NCBI GenBank assembly: GCA_002205965.3
Contig: NADL03000028.1
Span: 434,001-498,000 of the forward strand
Origin: Kappaphycus alvarezii
Taxonomy: Eukaryota > Rhodophyta > Florideophyceae > Gigartinales > Solieriaceae
DNA length: 64,000 bases
Direction: 5' to 3'
This document shows, piece by piece, positions 48,785-60,608 of the stretch (position 1 is the first letter of the stretch; the number at the start of each line of letters is the position of its first letter). The notes beneath the pieces were generated by a model that did no database searches, was not told the origin of the DNA, and saw only the letters and a program-made list of their open reading frames with translations. The position numbers and the translations under genes were made by a program.

Positions 48785-49757
48785 TCAAACACAAAATAGA
48801 GGTAGGCCGCTTTCAAGAGCCACTTGCACAATTTTGGCAACAGAATGGAAACAAATGCCGTGCAATTCCCTCCGGTGACGAAAAAAAGAACTCAGCACAT
48901 TGAATAGCTTCAAACGGCGGTTAAGATTCTCATATCGGGCTCTTATTCTTTTATGCAGGCTTCCATATTGATCGTTGTCGGTGTTGCATTGATCACCAAT
49001 ATACTTCTTATCTGCGACAGCCATTTCGTGTCTTCTCATAACATGCCTAAGCCGAAAATTAATCTTTTTTTTCGGTCTGGCCACAAACCTACAGGAAAAG
49101 GTCCGTGGACCCACATAATATGGATAGAATTAATAGAAATCGCAACATCGTACCGCAATCCTGGTGCCTTAAATTTATGACTACACCATTTTGAATTGAA
49201 CGGTTTTGGTCCATAAATATGACAATCAGTGCCATCCACAGATATAAAGCAGTTCTGAAAACACCGTGCATTGAATCGATTCTCAAATTTTATCTTCGTA
49301 CAGGTTAGTTAGCAATGATATTGGAGACAAAAATTTAAGATGCAGTACTTAAAACTTGAATATGAGCCAAGAAAGAAATGTACTTCTATGGCAATTTTCG
49401 AAAGGTTTTCTCGTCATCACTTGCAATGATACATCATGATCGATCAGTTGCATATGTCTTCAGTCTTAACAATGCCCACAGTAAATGATAGGGATTTGCA
49501 ACAACAAAATGAGCCTCCTTGAGAGTAATCCAAAGTAACGAGCCAATATTTGGAGACAACCCAAGTAGTGCATTAAATCGCAATAGAAAAAAGTTTTTTG
49601 AAAACCAGTAGCGCAATCCGCGAGTTAAACTCTCATTTCTCCAAATCGAAAAGCTGAGATGGTAACCATGGTTTGCAGCATGTAGCCGACAACCTCTCCG
49701 AAATCTGGAGTCTCCAAGACCTTTTGCAGTGATTGTATATCTGATTGGAATCATCAA
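48785..49757 (-). pseudogene. DDE transposase of the TIR transposon, frame-disrupted
   Basis: The N-terminal third (49,757-49,434) has FNALLGLSPNIGSLLW and NPYHLLWALLRLKTYATDR, a helical segment that precedes the catalytic core in this transposase family. The core starts near 49,239 with MDGTDCHIYGPKPFNSKWCS and HKFKAPGLRYDVAISI, where D-G-T-D holds the first catalytic Asp. It continues with WVHGPFPVGLWPD. The C-terminal third (49,114-48,785) has RHEMAVADKKYIGDQ (family A-D-x-G-Y, second acidic residue), ARYENLNRRLKLFNVLSSFF (E-x-x-N-x-R-x-K, third acidic residue) and FRHRRELHGICFHSVAKIV. The parts lie in at least three frames and a gap near 49,300-49,430 is eroded, so the gene is probably dead, or indel-damaged in the assembly. 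I recall similar proteins from stramenopiles and some animals. Confidence 0.8.
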
Positions 49758-50879
49758 CTTTGGCCATGGTCAACTTTGTTACTATAACTGTGATGTGGAC
49801 CTTTTTAATATTTGAAATTCCATTTCACAGTTTAAAATATATAAAAATATCAATATTATACCTTTCCGGAGGACATAAACTTGTGATTGGCTGGAGGTGT
49901 CGCGAATAAAATTATTGAAAAGAAATTGGCTGCAAATCATGAACGCAATATGCGAATATATAGAGGTCGGCACAATTATAACACAATTGGTCGGCACAAA
50001 ATTTTTGGTCTCTTAATCTGCTTTACAAGAACCCCGGCACATTTTAATCTTCAAATATGATAAGCAGACTGAAGCGAAATAATTTTAGATCTAGGAAAGA
50101 CACATAAAAGTGTCAAAATAATTTGGAAAAAGAACAATTTCTCACGGAGTTGTCGCATCTCGAAAGCGGTCGTTTGTGCTAAAAAAGGACTTTCCCCTAG
50201 TTCCAGAGCGTTACAAATAAAATTCAGAGGCGTATTTTCCCTCAAACTCAATTTGTTACAATAGCCAATGTATGGAATGTTTTTGTGTCTAAGATGTGTC
50301 TTGTGAAAAAGAATAACCACTTGGAATTTCTCACTGACACTTTGAGACGCAGGCGACAGATGATTGTTCTTCCTTGCGATGGCTGTTTCGGTACTTGAAT
50401 AATTTTTCCCGCGATAAAACTATATTCTGTTATAAAAATCCAACTTTTTTACTCTAAGCCCTTTTTTAAGATTGCAGAATCCAAATCTTTTCGCGTCAAA
50501 CGAGCATCCGATATCAATTTTGAGAATCAAGTTAAAGAATGTCTCCGAAGAAGAACATAGAACCTCCTCTAAAGCTTTCTTAATCAAACCCATATGTTAA
50601 ATTTCTTTCGCATTTGATTGAAAGTGGTGAAATAACGGCATAGTATGACGCAAAAAGCGTTAAATCTGCTCATACTAGGTTCTCGGAGTACCACATAAAA
50701 AACTTCCGCACTTACTTCAATCTGATGATTAGGTCGATACCTACAGAAAGCAAGACCGACAATTGTAAGTTTCTACAATTCATTTCTTCTAACTTTTAAG
50801 ATCTATTAATCTAACGATATATGTAGGTAATGAAAGCGATTTGATGATGATGGCATTTTTCCAAGGTGATCGGGAGATT
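49758..50879. other. AT-rich middle of the TIR transposon
   Basis: This stretch separates the two divergent genes and would have to hold both promoters. Short frames (49,997-49,782 and 50,320-50,051 minus) have no recognised motif. Confidence 0.5.
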
Positions 50880-51440
50880 TAGGTGCTAAACTAAAGCGAA
50901 AGTTTTCTGATGTGGAGCAGGACTTTGATGAATCAGAACGCGGGACTGAAATGGGAGAAAGAGAAGAATTAATGGTTGGGCCTCGATCATTCAAGCCTTT
51001 GTACTTAATTTCAACTTGGAAAGAAACATTTACTACCCCTTCATGCTTATCTGGGGCATTTTACTTCCATCTGGTGTTAGATCCAACTACAAGTTCTCAA
51101 CTGTTAAAAATGGGAATCGGTTGCAGTTTAAAGTAGTTTGGCCGCATGATCTAACTGATGCAAGAACCTTGCATCATTTATGGCTGGTGGTCGAATGGGA
51201 AAAAGGTGAGTAAGGGTCATTAAAAGATTGGGGGTTTTGAAAAATGTTTGCGGTCACTACGGCCTTCGCCAGAAGAACCTGTTTTTATGTGGCAGAAATA
51301 GCATTGCCATTCAGGGTTAAGTCACATGTTGAACAGGAGCCTCTGATCTAATCAAACACTGGTACATGCATAGCCTATGTGGAATTGAAGTCATCACTGG
51401 ATACTTATGCTGGATACACGGGAAAGACGTTTGAATTTTT
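50880..51440 (+). pseudogene. Second gene of the TIR transposon, function unknown
   Basis: I cannot name this family, but the text is clearly protein-like across consecutive frames. An acidic start (VEQDFDESERGTEMGEREE) leads to SFKPLYLISTWKE. Then a second frame gives IYYPFMLIWGILLPSGVRSN and KFSTVKNGNRLQFKVVWPHD ending in LTDARTLHHLWLV. After a stop near 51,211, further text ALPFRVKSHVEQEP and TCIAYVELKSSL follows to about 51,440. No membrane span, zinc motif or nuclease motif is evident; alternating hydrophobic residues suggest beta structure. Two or more frame changes or stops interrupt it. Being inside exact TIRs and opposite the transposase, it is most simply a transposon-encoded partner protein, perhaps DNA-binding, or captured cargo. 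Confidence 0.5.
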
Positions 51441-51569
51441 CATCTTAATAAATGCTGAATTTCTTACTAATTTACAAGTATTCAAATACAGTGTTTTTGA
51501 AGTAATTTTCTGAATCAAATATCAAATTAATGTATTTTGAATACTAATTCCTTACCATTGAAAGCCAGT

Positions 51570-51608
51570 TGCACTGTATGATTGGAGTGATTTGGTCAGA
51601 TTTCCGGT
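51570..51608 (-). repeat. Right terminal inverted repeat
   Basis: The reverse complement starts ACCGGAAATC and continues with the same 29-bp core (51,598-51,570) without a mismatch. The Ty3/gypsy LTR begins 16 bases further right. Confidence 0.9.
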
Positions 51609-51624
51609 GTAGTAGAATGGAATT

Positions 51625-52352
51625 GAAGGTCCACGCACCAGGTGGAGGTTTTAGAAGCGAAGCTTCTTCGGGAGACCAGTCTAGCTGGGCTAGAAAGCTA
51701 CGAAAGTAGCGGGGCAGAGCGACCGTAGGTCGCGCTCGAAAAGGACTATGGGGACGCCTTAGTATCCTCCAGGTGGATCCTGGAGTGGGGATTTGAGAAG
51801 GAAGGGAGAAGAGAGAGCGAGGAGGAGGGAGACGGTCAGTTAGGTTAGGCGATCCTACTCCGGGAAACCTCCGAAAGGTTAGTAAAATGTGACTACTCCG
51901 GTCAGTGTGTCTACTACGGACACGAGTAGCGCAGCCTACTCCGGACGCAGGCTAGAGGTCCTAGCTGTAGTGATCCCGTGCAGCGCCAGGCTTGACGGTC
52001 ACTCAACTAGGCAAAAACTAGACAAACAACACCGAGACTACTCCGGTCTTCGGTGGTGCTGGTCACGGAATTGGAAATGGTTCTATTGCTTTTTACTGGT
52101 AGGGCTCCTAAGGCCGTCGGCCCTACGTAGCAACTGTGTCACCTACTATGGCAATGTCAGCTAATTAGTCGTACAGTAATTACTAAACTAAAGGGATAAT
52201 TGAAGGGACAAATGTAATTGTCTTGGGCTCTACACGTGGCACTGAAACATGGCAATCACACGTGGCAGTACTGTTGTGCCCGGACAGGACTCTCTGTCGC
52301 GTACTGCAGTAGATACACTATGCACGGGAAAAGTAAAGGCCAGGTTCCCACA
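51625..52352 (-). repeat. 3' LTR of the Ty3/gypsy element
   Basis: About 728 bp. On the minus strand it begins TGTGGGAACCTGG and is preceded by a purine-rich primer tract AGGTGGTGGGGGCA (52,366-52,353). It matches the right-hand LTR throughout with scattered substitutions and single-base indels. Confidence 0.93.
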
Positions 52353-52366
52353 TGCCCCCACCACCT

Positions 52367-53838
52367 GCGTCGAGAGTGTTTCACCGCGAGAAACGCGACG
52401 AAAGACCAGTGAACCTGGTCAGAGTTGTGGCTCTGCGCGGCTCTTTTGAATGAGTAGGACCCATTTTTGTCTTAGTCGGGGGTCCCGATCACGCTGATGG
52501 TGGCGGAGGTCGGTGTAACCGACCATCACCAATTGTACATCAGAGTACCCTGGTGATCGTAGTGGTGTGTTGAGGCGTGCTGATTCCCACTCGCAGGTTG
52601 TCAAGGGGCGCCTTGACGTTCATCCCCAAACATCAGGTACCCTGATGTTTGGGGGTTTCGGGATCTTCGATCCCGAGACCGGATTATGGTCGAGGCAATC
52701 CTCGATATTGTTTCCAAGAATCACTAGATGTTCCTAGTCCAGCGTTGGTGTCGGGGATACACGTTACAGTGACAAGTAATACTTTCCCCCTTACCAGGGG
52801 ATTTTTCTCCTATGTATTCGTAATCCCTTTCGCTCTTGAGTCTTGAGTGTAGGCACGGGGAAACATGTCTTCACTTCTCATGACGATATATAGCACGAAG
52901 AAGAACTCTGTTGTACTGTCGGACACTTGAAACTTCTTGGTCCACTTTGCAGAGTTCCTACATGCCTTGGCTGACAGAGTCGAGGTTGGCGAGGCGAGTT
53001 TTCGCCATTATATCGTCAGGATTTCCTGATGTCGACGGAAGAGTGTTGATCAATTCCACTTCATTTCGTGATGACAAGGGCATCCTTGCTCGCTCAGTCT
53101 GAGTTTACCTACCCGACAATTTGACATGATGAGCCGATGATCATCTCCGATACCCGGTTGATCAAGTTGACCCTTGTGATGTGGGAGTTACCCACTGATT
53201 ACTTCTTCAGACTCCTACCCAACATCGTTAACTACCAACGTCAACTCACCCAGCTTATGTCTGGGATTAGAATGGGGACTTAATCCAACTTCTCCTTGTA
53301 GGTTCCATGGATCTCCGGACAAGAGCAAAACTCCTAAAGAAGCTAGGGGTGTCGACCAGGGATCCTGGTTCGGCTCTGTTCACTTGAACGTGCCTTGAAA
53401 CCTCTCCAAAAGAAATGAGATTCCCATTCAGGATGCTGATTACGGGTCAGGATATTCTGGTATCATTTAACCATCCCTGGGGTAAATATTACCTTCTCGG
53501 GACATGGTGGATCGCACCATGGAGACTAGGTCACCTAGTGTGTCGTACGAGTGGGTCTACTCTCCCCACTCCCTGCATGGAACACCAGTTTGCCTGGCTA
53601 ACGAGTTCAGGTCCCTCCGGACTCGCAAAGTTCAGACTCCATCGGAGTCTCGCGGAGCTGCCCACGTCGGGGTTCCCCGGAGTGGTAATATAGGCAAGCA
53701 TTGATTGTCAGGCTCGGATCGCGGCATTGTTGGGTGCGACTCGAACCGGGGATTTTGAAATCCCTGAACAAGGGTATCCTTGTTGATTACTCCCTTGCTT
53801 CATGCAGAAGAGGGATAAATTTGGGCGAGCGTAGCCGC
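52367..53838. other. 3' non-coding part of the Ty3/gypsy element
   Basis: About 1.5 kb between the chromodomain and the 3' LTR, long for this family. No further protein domain was recognised on the minus strand, and plus-strand frames (for example 53,415-53,693) lack motifs. It contains the strongest hairpin of the element, 14 bp with a 3-base loop at 52,624-52,654, plus many smaller ones. Confidence 0.6.
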
Positions 53839-54321
53839 TTACGACGGTGGTACTGCACCACCGCATTGTGAGAAAATGGAAGACCTGGGCTCCCAGGTGT
53901 CATCACTGGGCGAGTAATTCGTCCATCGAACGCTGTACTTTCCCCTATCGAGATCGTGATCCCCAATCCGATCGACCACATAGGGAACTAAGTAGCCCTG
54001 AGCATCGGTGAGGTCTTCCTCACTTCCGGCTGTAGTCGGGTTATCCGACACAGGTAATTCTTCGTTAAACCGAGGGGCCCTCGGTGGTCCCTGCCCTTGT
54101 GCAGCAAAGCGGAAGGAAGGACGAAGCGTAGCTTCTGGTTCATCTTCTACGGTAGGGATAGACCTTCCCACCGATGCAGGCTCAGGTGAAATCTGAGTGT
54201 CGTCCCCCGGTTGAGGGAGAGGCGGCATTGCAACTCTCGAGTCAGGGTCTGGCTGACTTCCATGCGTATCGCGCGTGCTCGCTCGACCTTCATTCGGCAT
54301 GGATCGAGTTGGTGCCTTCAA
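53839..54321 (-). pseudogene. Ty3/gypsy C-terminal chromodomain
   Basis: After a proline/acid-rich linker, VDRIGDHDLDRGKYSVRW and TNYSPSDDTWEPRSSI form a chromodomain (Y-x-V-x-W-x-x-Y-x-x-x-x-x-T-W-E-P). Such domains guide chromovirus integration to methylated-histone chromatin. Fossil. Confidence 0.88.
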
Positions 54322-54396
54322 AATACGGTCTCGGGAAACCTTATCCTATAGTCCGTCGCAAAGTATGGACACTCTGTGTGAGGTTGTCCTCACAAC

Positions 54397-55355
54397 TTAA
54401 TACGGGCCTAAAGCCTTAGCTGGGAGCTTATGCTCCAATAGCTCGTCAACCGGCTCGCTGCGCGGTGCGTTGGACTCATCGCTCTTCGTGCGTTCACGCC
54501 TCACGGAGACCGAGTCGCCGACTGAGATCTCCTCAGTGCTGAGTCGCAAGCGGCGGTCATAATCTCGCTTGTATGTCTGTTGAGCTTTGCCCAACCTCTC
54601 TCTTGAAGTTGCCAACAGGGCCTTCAAGAGGTCGGCGAAGCGTCGTTCCACTTGGCTCGGATGTACATCCTCAAGCTCAATTGACAACAATCCCTTCAAA
54701 GCGAGTGAGTTAGGGGACCGGCTGAGCACCAGCTCAAATGGGGTGTGACCGGTTGGCCGGTGCACGATATTATTGTTTCCATAGGTTATGGTGGCGTGGA
54801 ACTGATCCTAGTCCCTCCCATGCTCACTACAAAAGTGACGCAATGCCGAAAGGATTGTTATGTTGAATCTTTCCGCCTGACCATTTGTCTGCGGATGATA
54901 GGCCGTCATAAACAAGTTACGAATGTCCAAGACAGAGCATTCGCTCTAAAAGAACTTGCTGATAAATTGACCTCCGTTGTAAGACAGCAAATGGACGGGA
55001 CTCCCGTATACGAACACCCATTATTCACAGAATGCCTTGGTGATCGCCACTGCGGTAACATTCCGCAATGGACTGTTAGAACCAGCTTCGAAAATCGATT
55101 TGTGATTACAAAAAGATATCGGTAGCCCAAGGATGTCCTCTGTAAGGGACCGAGGATGTAGATCCCTACAAAATCGAGTGGAATCGAGCCTAGGAACAAC
55201 TTAAGTAAGTTCGCATGCTTCCTGAGAGCGATTCGATCCTTCGCGCAGCTCTTAAATTGCCGCACGGTATTGTAGATGTCCAGCGCCATGCTGGGCCAAT
55301 AAAAATTACGGCGTAAAGTCATGTACATCCTTGTACTTCCGGGGTGCCCGGACAT
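54397..55355 (-). pseudogene. Ty3/gypsy integrase region
   Basis: MSGHPGSTRMYMTLRRNFYW (from 55,355) is the zinc-binding N-terminal region and the start of the core. IPLDFVGIYILGPL and YRYLFVITNRFSKL follow. The C-terminal part (54,765-54,397) has HRPTGHTPFELVLSRSPNSL and a later KDSVSV-type linker. Fossil. Confidence 0.85.
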
Positions 55356-55754
55356 ATTTGGGTAATGAGATATTTTAGCACGCGCGAGCGGAGTGACACA
55401 GGCAAATAGATCTGCACTGAGTAGTCTACCTCCGCTAAGCGCACGAACAGTCCACGCTAGTCATTCGTAGAGTCCCGAACTTTACGTTCGTCGGTGGTGA
55501 AGTCGTCCTTCACTTCCTTACAGAAGTTTCCTTCTCTTGTTCTCGGAGGATCTCCGTCGGCGTGAGTGGTTCAAGCTCACGCGCTGGCTCAGTGACCGAG
55601 ATCGGGTCGAGCGAGGTCAGCTCTTGGTCCAGACTGTCTTTACAGTCCATTTCATCTAGGTACATGACGCTGATAGGATCTGACGCAGGTTCCCTGCGTT
55701 TCGAGACAGCACGCGGGAATGTCCCGTGCTTCAGCAAGGCTGGCCTTGCTTCGG

Positions 55755-56553
55755 TTAGGAGTTTGAGGAGTCCCAATCCACAGTAAAATTTTTCAAGGAC
55801 TGAGGACTCCTCCTCAGCTTCGACCGGAAGCAAGGTACTTCCAAGTCTCCGGCGAGCTCAGTTTCGCCCTCGGTATGTAACAGAGACATAGCATCTGCTA
55901 TTTGATTCTTCACTCCCTTTCGGTATCCAAGGAAGAAGTCGAATTCAAGGAGGGTAACCTCCAGCGAGCCAACCGACCTGTGGTGTCGGTGGATGTAATC
56001 AGCCAGCGTAGTGCCTGGTGATCCGTGAAGAGTTGAACTCTTCTTGCTCGAGATACGGGCGGAGCAGTTGTACTGCCTATAACACAGCGAGGCATTCCTT
56101 CTCGCTCGTAGAATAATTCCTCTCGGCTTGCCCGAGTGAGCAGCTCCAATAGCCGATGGGGTGGCGTTGGCCATTCAGGTACTCTTGAAGTAGGGCACAT
56201 CCTACTTATTCATCGCAAACATCGGTGTCGACCGAGTAAGGTGATCCAGGTTGAGGCAGCCTCAACACAGGCGGCTCGATGAGGGCCTGTTTCAAGGAAG
56301 TGAATGCTTCCATTTGGTCGGAGTCGAGCTCCGGAAGTTGAAAGGTAGTTCCTTTCTTCAGTAACTTGTTGAGTGGCGCCGCTACCCTGGAGAAATTCGG
56401 GACGAATCTCCGATACACATTACAGAGGCCGAGGAAGCTCCGTAATTGAGTTTGAAACCTTTCACCGCTTCGACGTTCTTCGAGGCGACCTCGAGTTTTC
56501 CCGGCCTGATAACATGGCCGAGGGAGTTCACCGTAGATGTGAACCACGTACAT
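55755..56553 (-). pseudogene. Ty3/gypsy RNase H region
   Basis: RSFLGLCNVYRRFVPNFSRV and PLNKLLKKGTTF (56,470-56,340) form the connection domain. VDTDVCDE, then a segment near 56,150-55,910 with LFTDHQALRWLI and LARWRLPSLNS, is typical of gypsy RNase H. Fossil. Confidence 0.85.
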
Positions 56554-56993
56554 TTCTTCAAATTCAGGGAATGCCCTGCATCTCGAAGTACGTTGAGTAC
56601 TTCTTCAACATGATCAAGGTGTTCCTCGATGGACTTGGAGATGATGATGATTTCATCCAAGTATACAAAGCAAGAATTCCACTTGTATCGCGCCAGTATG
56701 TCTACTGTGTGTTGAAACGTGGCTTGCGCATTGCACAGCCCGAATGGCATAAGGCAGAACCAGTAACAGCCTTCATGACAGACAAATGCTGTCTTATCCT
56801 TATCCCATTCTCGGATAGGTATCTGCCAGTAACCACAGTTACAATCTAAGGCGGTGAATATCGTCGCCTCACCTAGGGAATCTAGGCGTTCGTCTATACG
56901 GGGCAGCGAGTAGCTGTCCTTGACCGTGATGGAGTTGAGCTTGCGATAGTTAATGCAGAAACGCGTGCTTCCATCCGGTTTGGGTACTAGCAC
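56382..56993 (-). pseudogene. Ty3/gypsy reverse transcriptase region
   Basis: Nearly the whole palm and fingers are readable: VPKPDGSTRFCINYRKLNSI, the segment around ALDCNCGYWQIPI, AFVCHEGCYWFCLMPFGLCN, and the active-site strand near CFVYLDEIIIISKS, then HLDHVEEVLNVLRDAG. The order and wording are those of Ty3/gypsy. Fossil. Confidence 0.9.
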
Positions 56994-57582
56994 AACAGGG
57001 CTGGCAAATTACGATTGAGCGGGCTCAATCACTTCCGCGCAAAGAATTCGCTTGACCTCCTTTTCTTCCATTTCGAGAGCCTTTGGGCCTGCGCGGTAGG
57101 GGTGGGATCTCACTGGACTGACCCAGGGATCAAGTCTATCCGTTGTTCGGAAACCCAGATCTTACCAAGGTAGCCTGACCATACGGCTTCGTGGTCGACG
57201 AGCATTGCTTGTACTTTCTTCTGTACATCGGGGGTGAGGTGTGACAAGTCAACGTCATCAACCCCCAACTTCTCATCGAATGCGTATAGTTGCGATGGCA
57301 CATGCATTTCTTCCTGGCAGATTTCTCATCATAGAGGTTAACCTCGAGTACAGTATCGGGCATCAGCGATGCGTACCCACTATATGGCCTCTTGCCACTA
57401 CAGGGTCTTGGTGGAAAATTTCGCGACCTTGACCAAGACTGGTCGCGTCGGTTGAGCCGAAGCGATACCGTTACTCAGCCTAGACTGAGAATTGCGATAT
57501 AACCGTGGGTAAGTCTCTAACAAGAGATCCCCTTGAAGGGAAGCCTGAACTTCCACAACTGTCTCCGATTCAAGGAGGTAGT

Positions 57583-57990
57583 TCAAATCTGCGGGTGTCC
57601 GCACGAGTTTGTTTCGAGGTACTTCCTCGAAGAAGGGGTTCGAATTCGTCGACAAACGACGGAAAGGAACCACTGCGGGTCGTTTGTGGATCCGCACTGT
57701 AGTTTTGCTACAGAGAACCACTTCTCGACGACGAATGTGGATAAGTTCCACATGTAGTCGATGAAGGTAGTACCGATGATCACATCGACGCCGAGTTCCT
57801 CGACGACAAAAAAGGGTTTCTTAACCGTCAAGTCCCCAATGCGTAGCGTCAATGCTACTAGTCCAATTGTCTTCAGACGATGGTTTGAAGCGCTAGATAG
57901 GTTAAATATCTATTGTTCACGTTGGCGTTAGCAACAACCTCTTCAGGCAGGCAAGCTGCCTTGACCAAGTTTGGTCCTGCACCGGTATCA
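57583..57990 (-). pseudogene. Ty3/gypsy protease region
   Basis: FDTGAGPNLVKAACLP near 57,990-57,940 carries the D-T-G active-site signature of retropepsins. ELGVDVIIGTTFIDYMW near 57,800-57,750 matches the later I-I-G-x-x-F-x-x segment of the same fold. Fossil. Confidence 0.7.
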
Positions 57991-58501
57991 AACAAGGTTT
58001 TGTATCCGTTAAGCATCTTGGAGTTGGCCGCAAGTTATGCGACAACTTTTTAGTTGTATCGCGATAAGCAGCAGATCGGGTCTGCTCGATACTCCGCCAC
58101 CGTAACGTGGAAAGGTAGACCTGAAGCTCTAGATAGAATTACTATCTTCGGTGGTCCAGTATTGGGAACGTCCGACATTCCCCTTGATGGAGGGGGTTCC
58201 GCCATGGGCCTCTGGCTGTGGTGGACCCCTCCTATTTTTCCGACTTCGTCGGAGCGTCAGTATCCGAGAAGGAGACATGACGTTCCTCCTTCGCTACAGT
58301 GATTGAGGGTTCCCTTGATGGTGATTCAGATATCACCGGGGGTGCCGGTGGATCGCGAGCGTAAGACGGGCCTCTGCCGCCCGCAATTAGGAGGCGCGGT
58401 GCTTTTCCTACGGCTCGATGGAAATACTTTTGTTGTTTGGACAACTTCTCATAGTTGTCCTGGACGACCCTCGCAAAATGCGGGTCTGTATCAGATCTAC
58501 C

Positions 58502-59464
58502 CTAATCTGGACAGTTGGGACGACGGTGTCTCAGCCTGTAGCATTCAAAGCAAATTTCTGAGGGTAAATCCTCAGATGCGACCCAACCAGGCTTCTGGTT
58601 CTTGGTGGACTGTGTCCACGGCGGGCTCCGCGGGTTTTGTGCCCGTATCGCGGCTAACGTCGCGTCAGGTTCCTCCTGACGAACCCGTAAACGGGCTAAC
58701 TCGAATTCTGTCGCCGAGTCATGCAGTATTGAAGAGGCATTATCCTCTTCCGAATACAGAACAAGTATACGATCACCCTTGGGTCGAGCGTCCACTTGAC
58801 TAAGCTCTTGCAGGGCATTGATCTCGTTGATGGTGTCCATGGAAAGCACTACCGCTTTCCGGGAGGATCTTGTCAGGGGTGCCTGCTTCTGCACAAGGGC
58901 GCGGTGTGCGTCCCCAAGTGCGGCGGCCTTCTTGACGAAGTCCAGAAAAGCGCCCATGTCGTCCCGATTCTGAGGAGATTGACGCTCAACTTGAAGCATC
59001 GGCTTCAGGTCAGGTAAAGATCCCCTTACGAAGTGCTTGATGAGGTACTGTTAGGTATAAACTGCTCCACAAGACCTCGCAATTTTGCGCAGGCGAGCAG
59101 CAAAAGCTAGCTCCATTTCATCTGGCTTCTGCCAGATGTTTTCGATGTCTTCGACCACCTTCACGATCATACGATCGGTAGAATACATGCGCAGCAAGAA
59201 CTGCACTGCTCCAGGGTAGGAGGCGAATCCTCCACTACCTTCCTCGCCAAGTTCGAAGTTGGCTTCGAAATGTTCCCGGGCTTCACCGGAGAGAAAGTGT
59301 GGTAACAGGATGAGGGCGCCTCCCTGACTCATGAGATTGTTATCATAACTTCTTGTACGCTGCAAAAAGAACGGGATAATTGAGATGGGATATGACCAAT
59401 CATGCTTGCGCGCGCCAAGCAAATGCTTGAGGCGTTTGTAATGGTCGCCAGTATCAGCGAGCAC
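58502..59464 (-). pseudogene. Ty3/gypsy gag remnant with zinc knuckle
   Basis: The right-hand part (59,464-59,051) resembles a capsid domain: HFLSGEAREHFEANFE, then GAVQFLLRMYST and MELAFAARLRKIARSCG. The left-hand part (58,999-58,502) ends in CFECYRLRHRRPNC, a C-C-H-C knuckle of nucleocapsid type. The gene would encode the structural protein of the virus-like particle. Fossil, broken. Confidence 0.8.
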
Positions 59465-60608
59465 ATCACGACCGATGTTCTGGCCGGTGTTGCGCAGGAG
59501 ATACCTGCGATACGAGACGACGCGAGCGAAGTTAGGCTCGGCCGGTTGGATCTATCTGAGACCCTCATATCTGGGACCTACCCAGGGTTATCGTTGGGGC
59601 GTAAGTTTCTCGCTCCTTGTCTATTCAGAGATATCCTCTGCCTCGGCCTTGCGGGCCTTTTTGTCCAGATGGCTCTGAGACCAGCGATTTACTCGCTCGG
59701 CAGATTCATTGCCGACACTCCGCCACTTCCCACTGATGCCACAAGCGTGGCAGTGGAGTCCGGGGCAACCCGGGCCATGATCACGGACAGGGCTAAGGCG
59801 CCTTCTGTCCTTATACCTTTCGGTACTCGGCTCCGGCTGGATAGCCAAGAATGATCTCTGAAGAGGACAATCTCTCGCATTTGATCACGCAAATCCGAAA
59901 CCTCGCGCTTCTCTTCCTCGAGCTCTTGCTTGAGATCCTCGAGCTTCTGCTCCAGCAATTAGTCGGCCATTGCAGCTCTAAAAAGCAGGCCAACATGACT
60001 AGCATCCGCTACTGTTCGCTCCTCTCTGCAGAGGGCAACCATCTCTCCTGATGGAGAGTCGTAAAGATAAAGTTTTCCTTCACCTTCATTCTCTCTTCCA
60101 GCGCTAACTGGAAGGAGGTCAAACGATCTTCGAGCATTTCCTCGAATGTGCCCTCACCAAGCGAAGCTCGGGAGGTAGTGAAACTTTAGGAACTTCCTCA
60201 ATTCCAGATCTGGCCAAGTTCTCGGCCTTCATTGAAACTGGGGAATCCCAGTCGACTCCTCCGGCATTTCCGGTGGTTAAGCAACAAGACGGGTTCGCCC
60301 GTTATCAGTTCCACCAACTGGTTTGATCCCAGCTGTGGAAGTGGATAAGAAATTCCCTGATTACGCGGTCGCGACGCACTCGATCTCTCTACATTGTTGG
60401 AGTAGTTGACACGGGGAACTCCTCGCAAAGCGCGATCCGAGGTTCTTCCCCGGCTGTTCGCATCCAAAGCTAGAGGCATCTCGCTTATTTCAGTGGAACA
60501 AACCACGAAACGAAATAGAAGGTAGTCCTTCGACGAACATCCACTCAGTGGTTCCACAGAAAGAAAATCCTTTCTAGGTCTGGACACTACTTGTAGTAAA
60601 ATGGACAC

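Larger units (their letters stand above)
48677..51608. mobile_element. 2.93-kb TIR DNA transposon with two divergent genes
   Basis: The element is bounded by terminal inverted repeats with a perfect 29-bp core. It contains a minus-strand DDE transposase (49,757-48,785) and a plus-strand gene of unknown function (about 50,880-51,440), separated by a 1.1-kb AT-rich middle. Outermost bases read ACCGG on both ends. The bases next to each end are GT, a possible 2-bp target duplication, too short to be convincing. The two-gene plan recalls PIF/Harbinger and ISL2EU elements, but the transposase is of another DDE type and the genes face away from each other. Confidence 0.85.

Noticed and set aside
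56373-56849. 158-aa plus-strand frame opposite gypsy reverse transcriptase
   Set aside because: It is antisense to an unmistakable Ty3/gypsy RT region; no independent motif.
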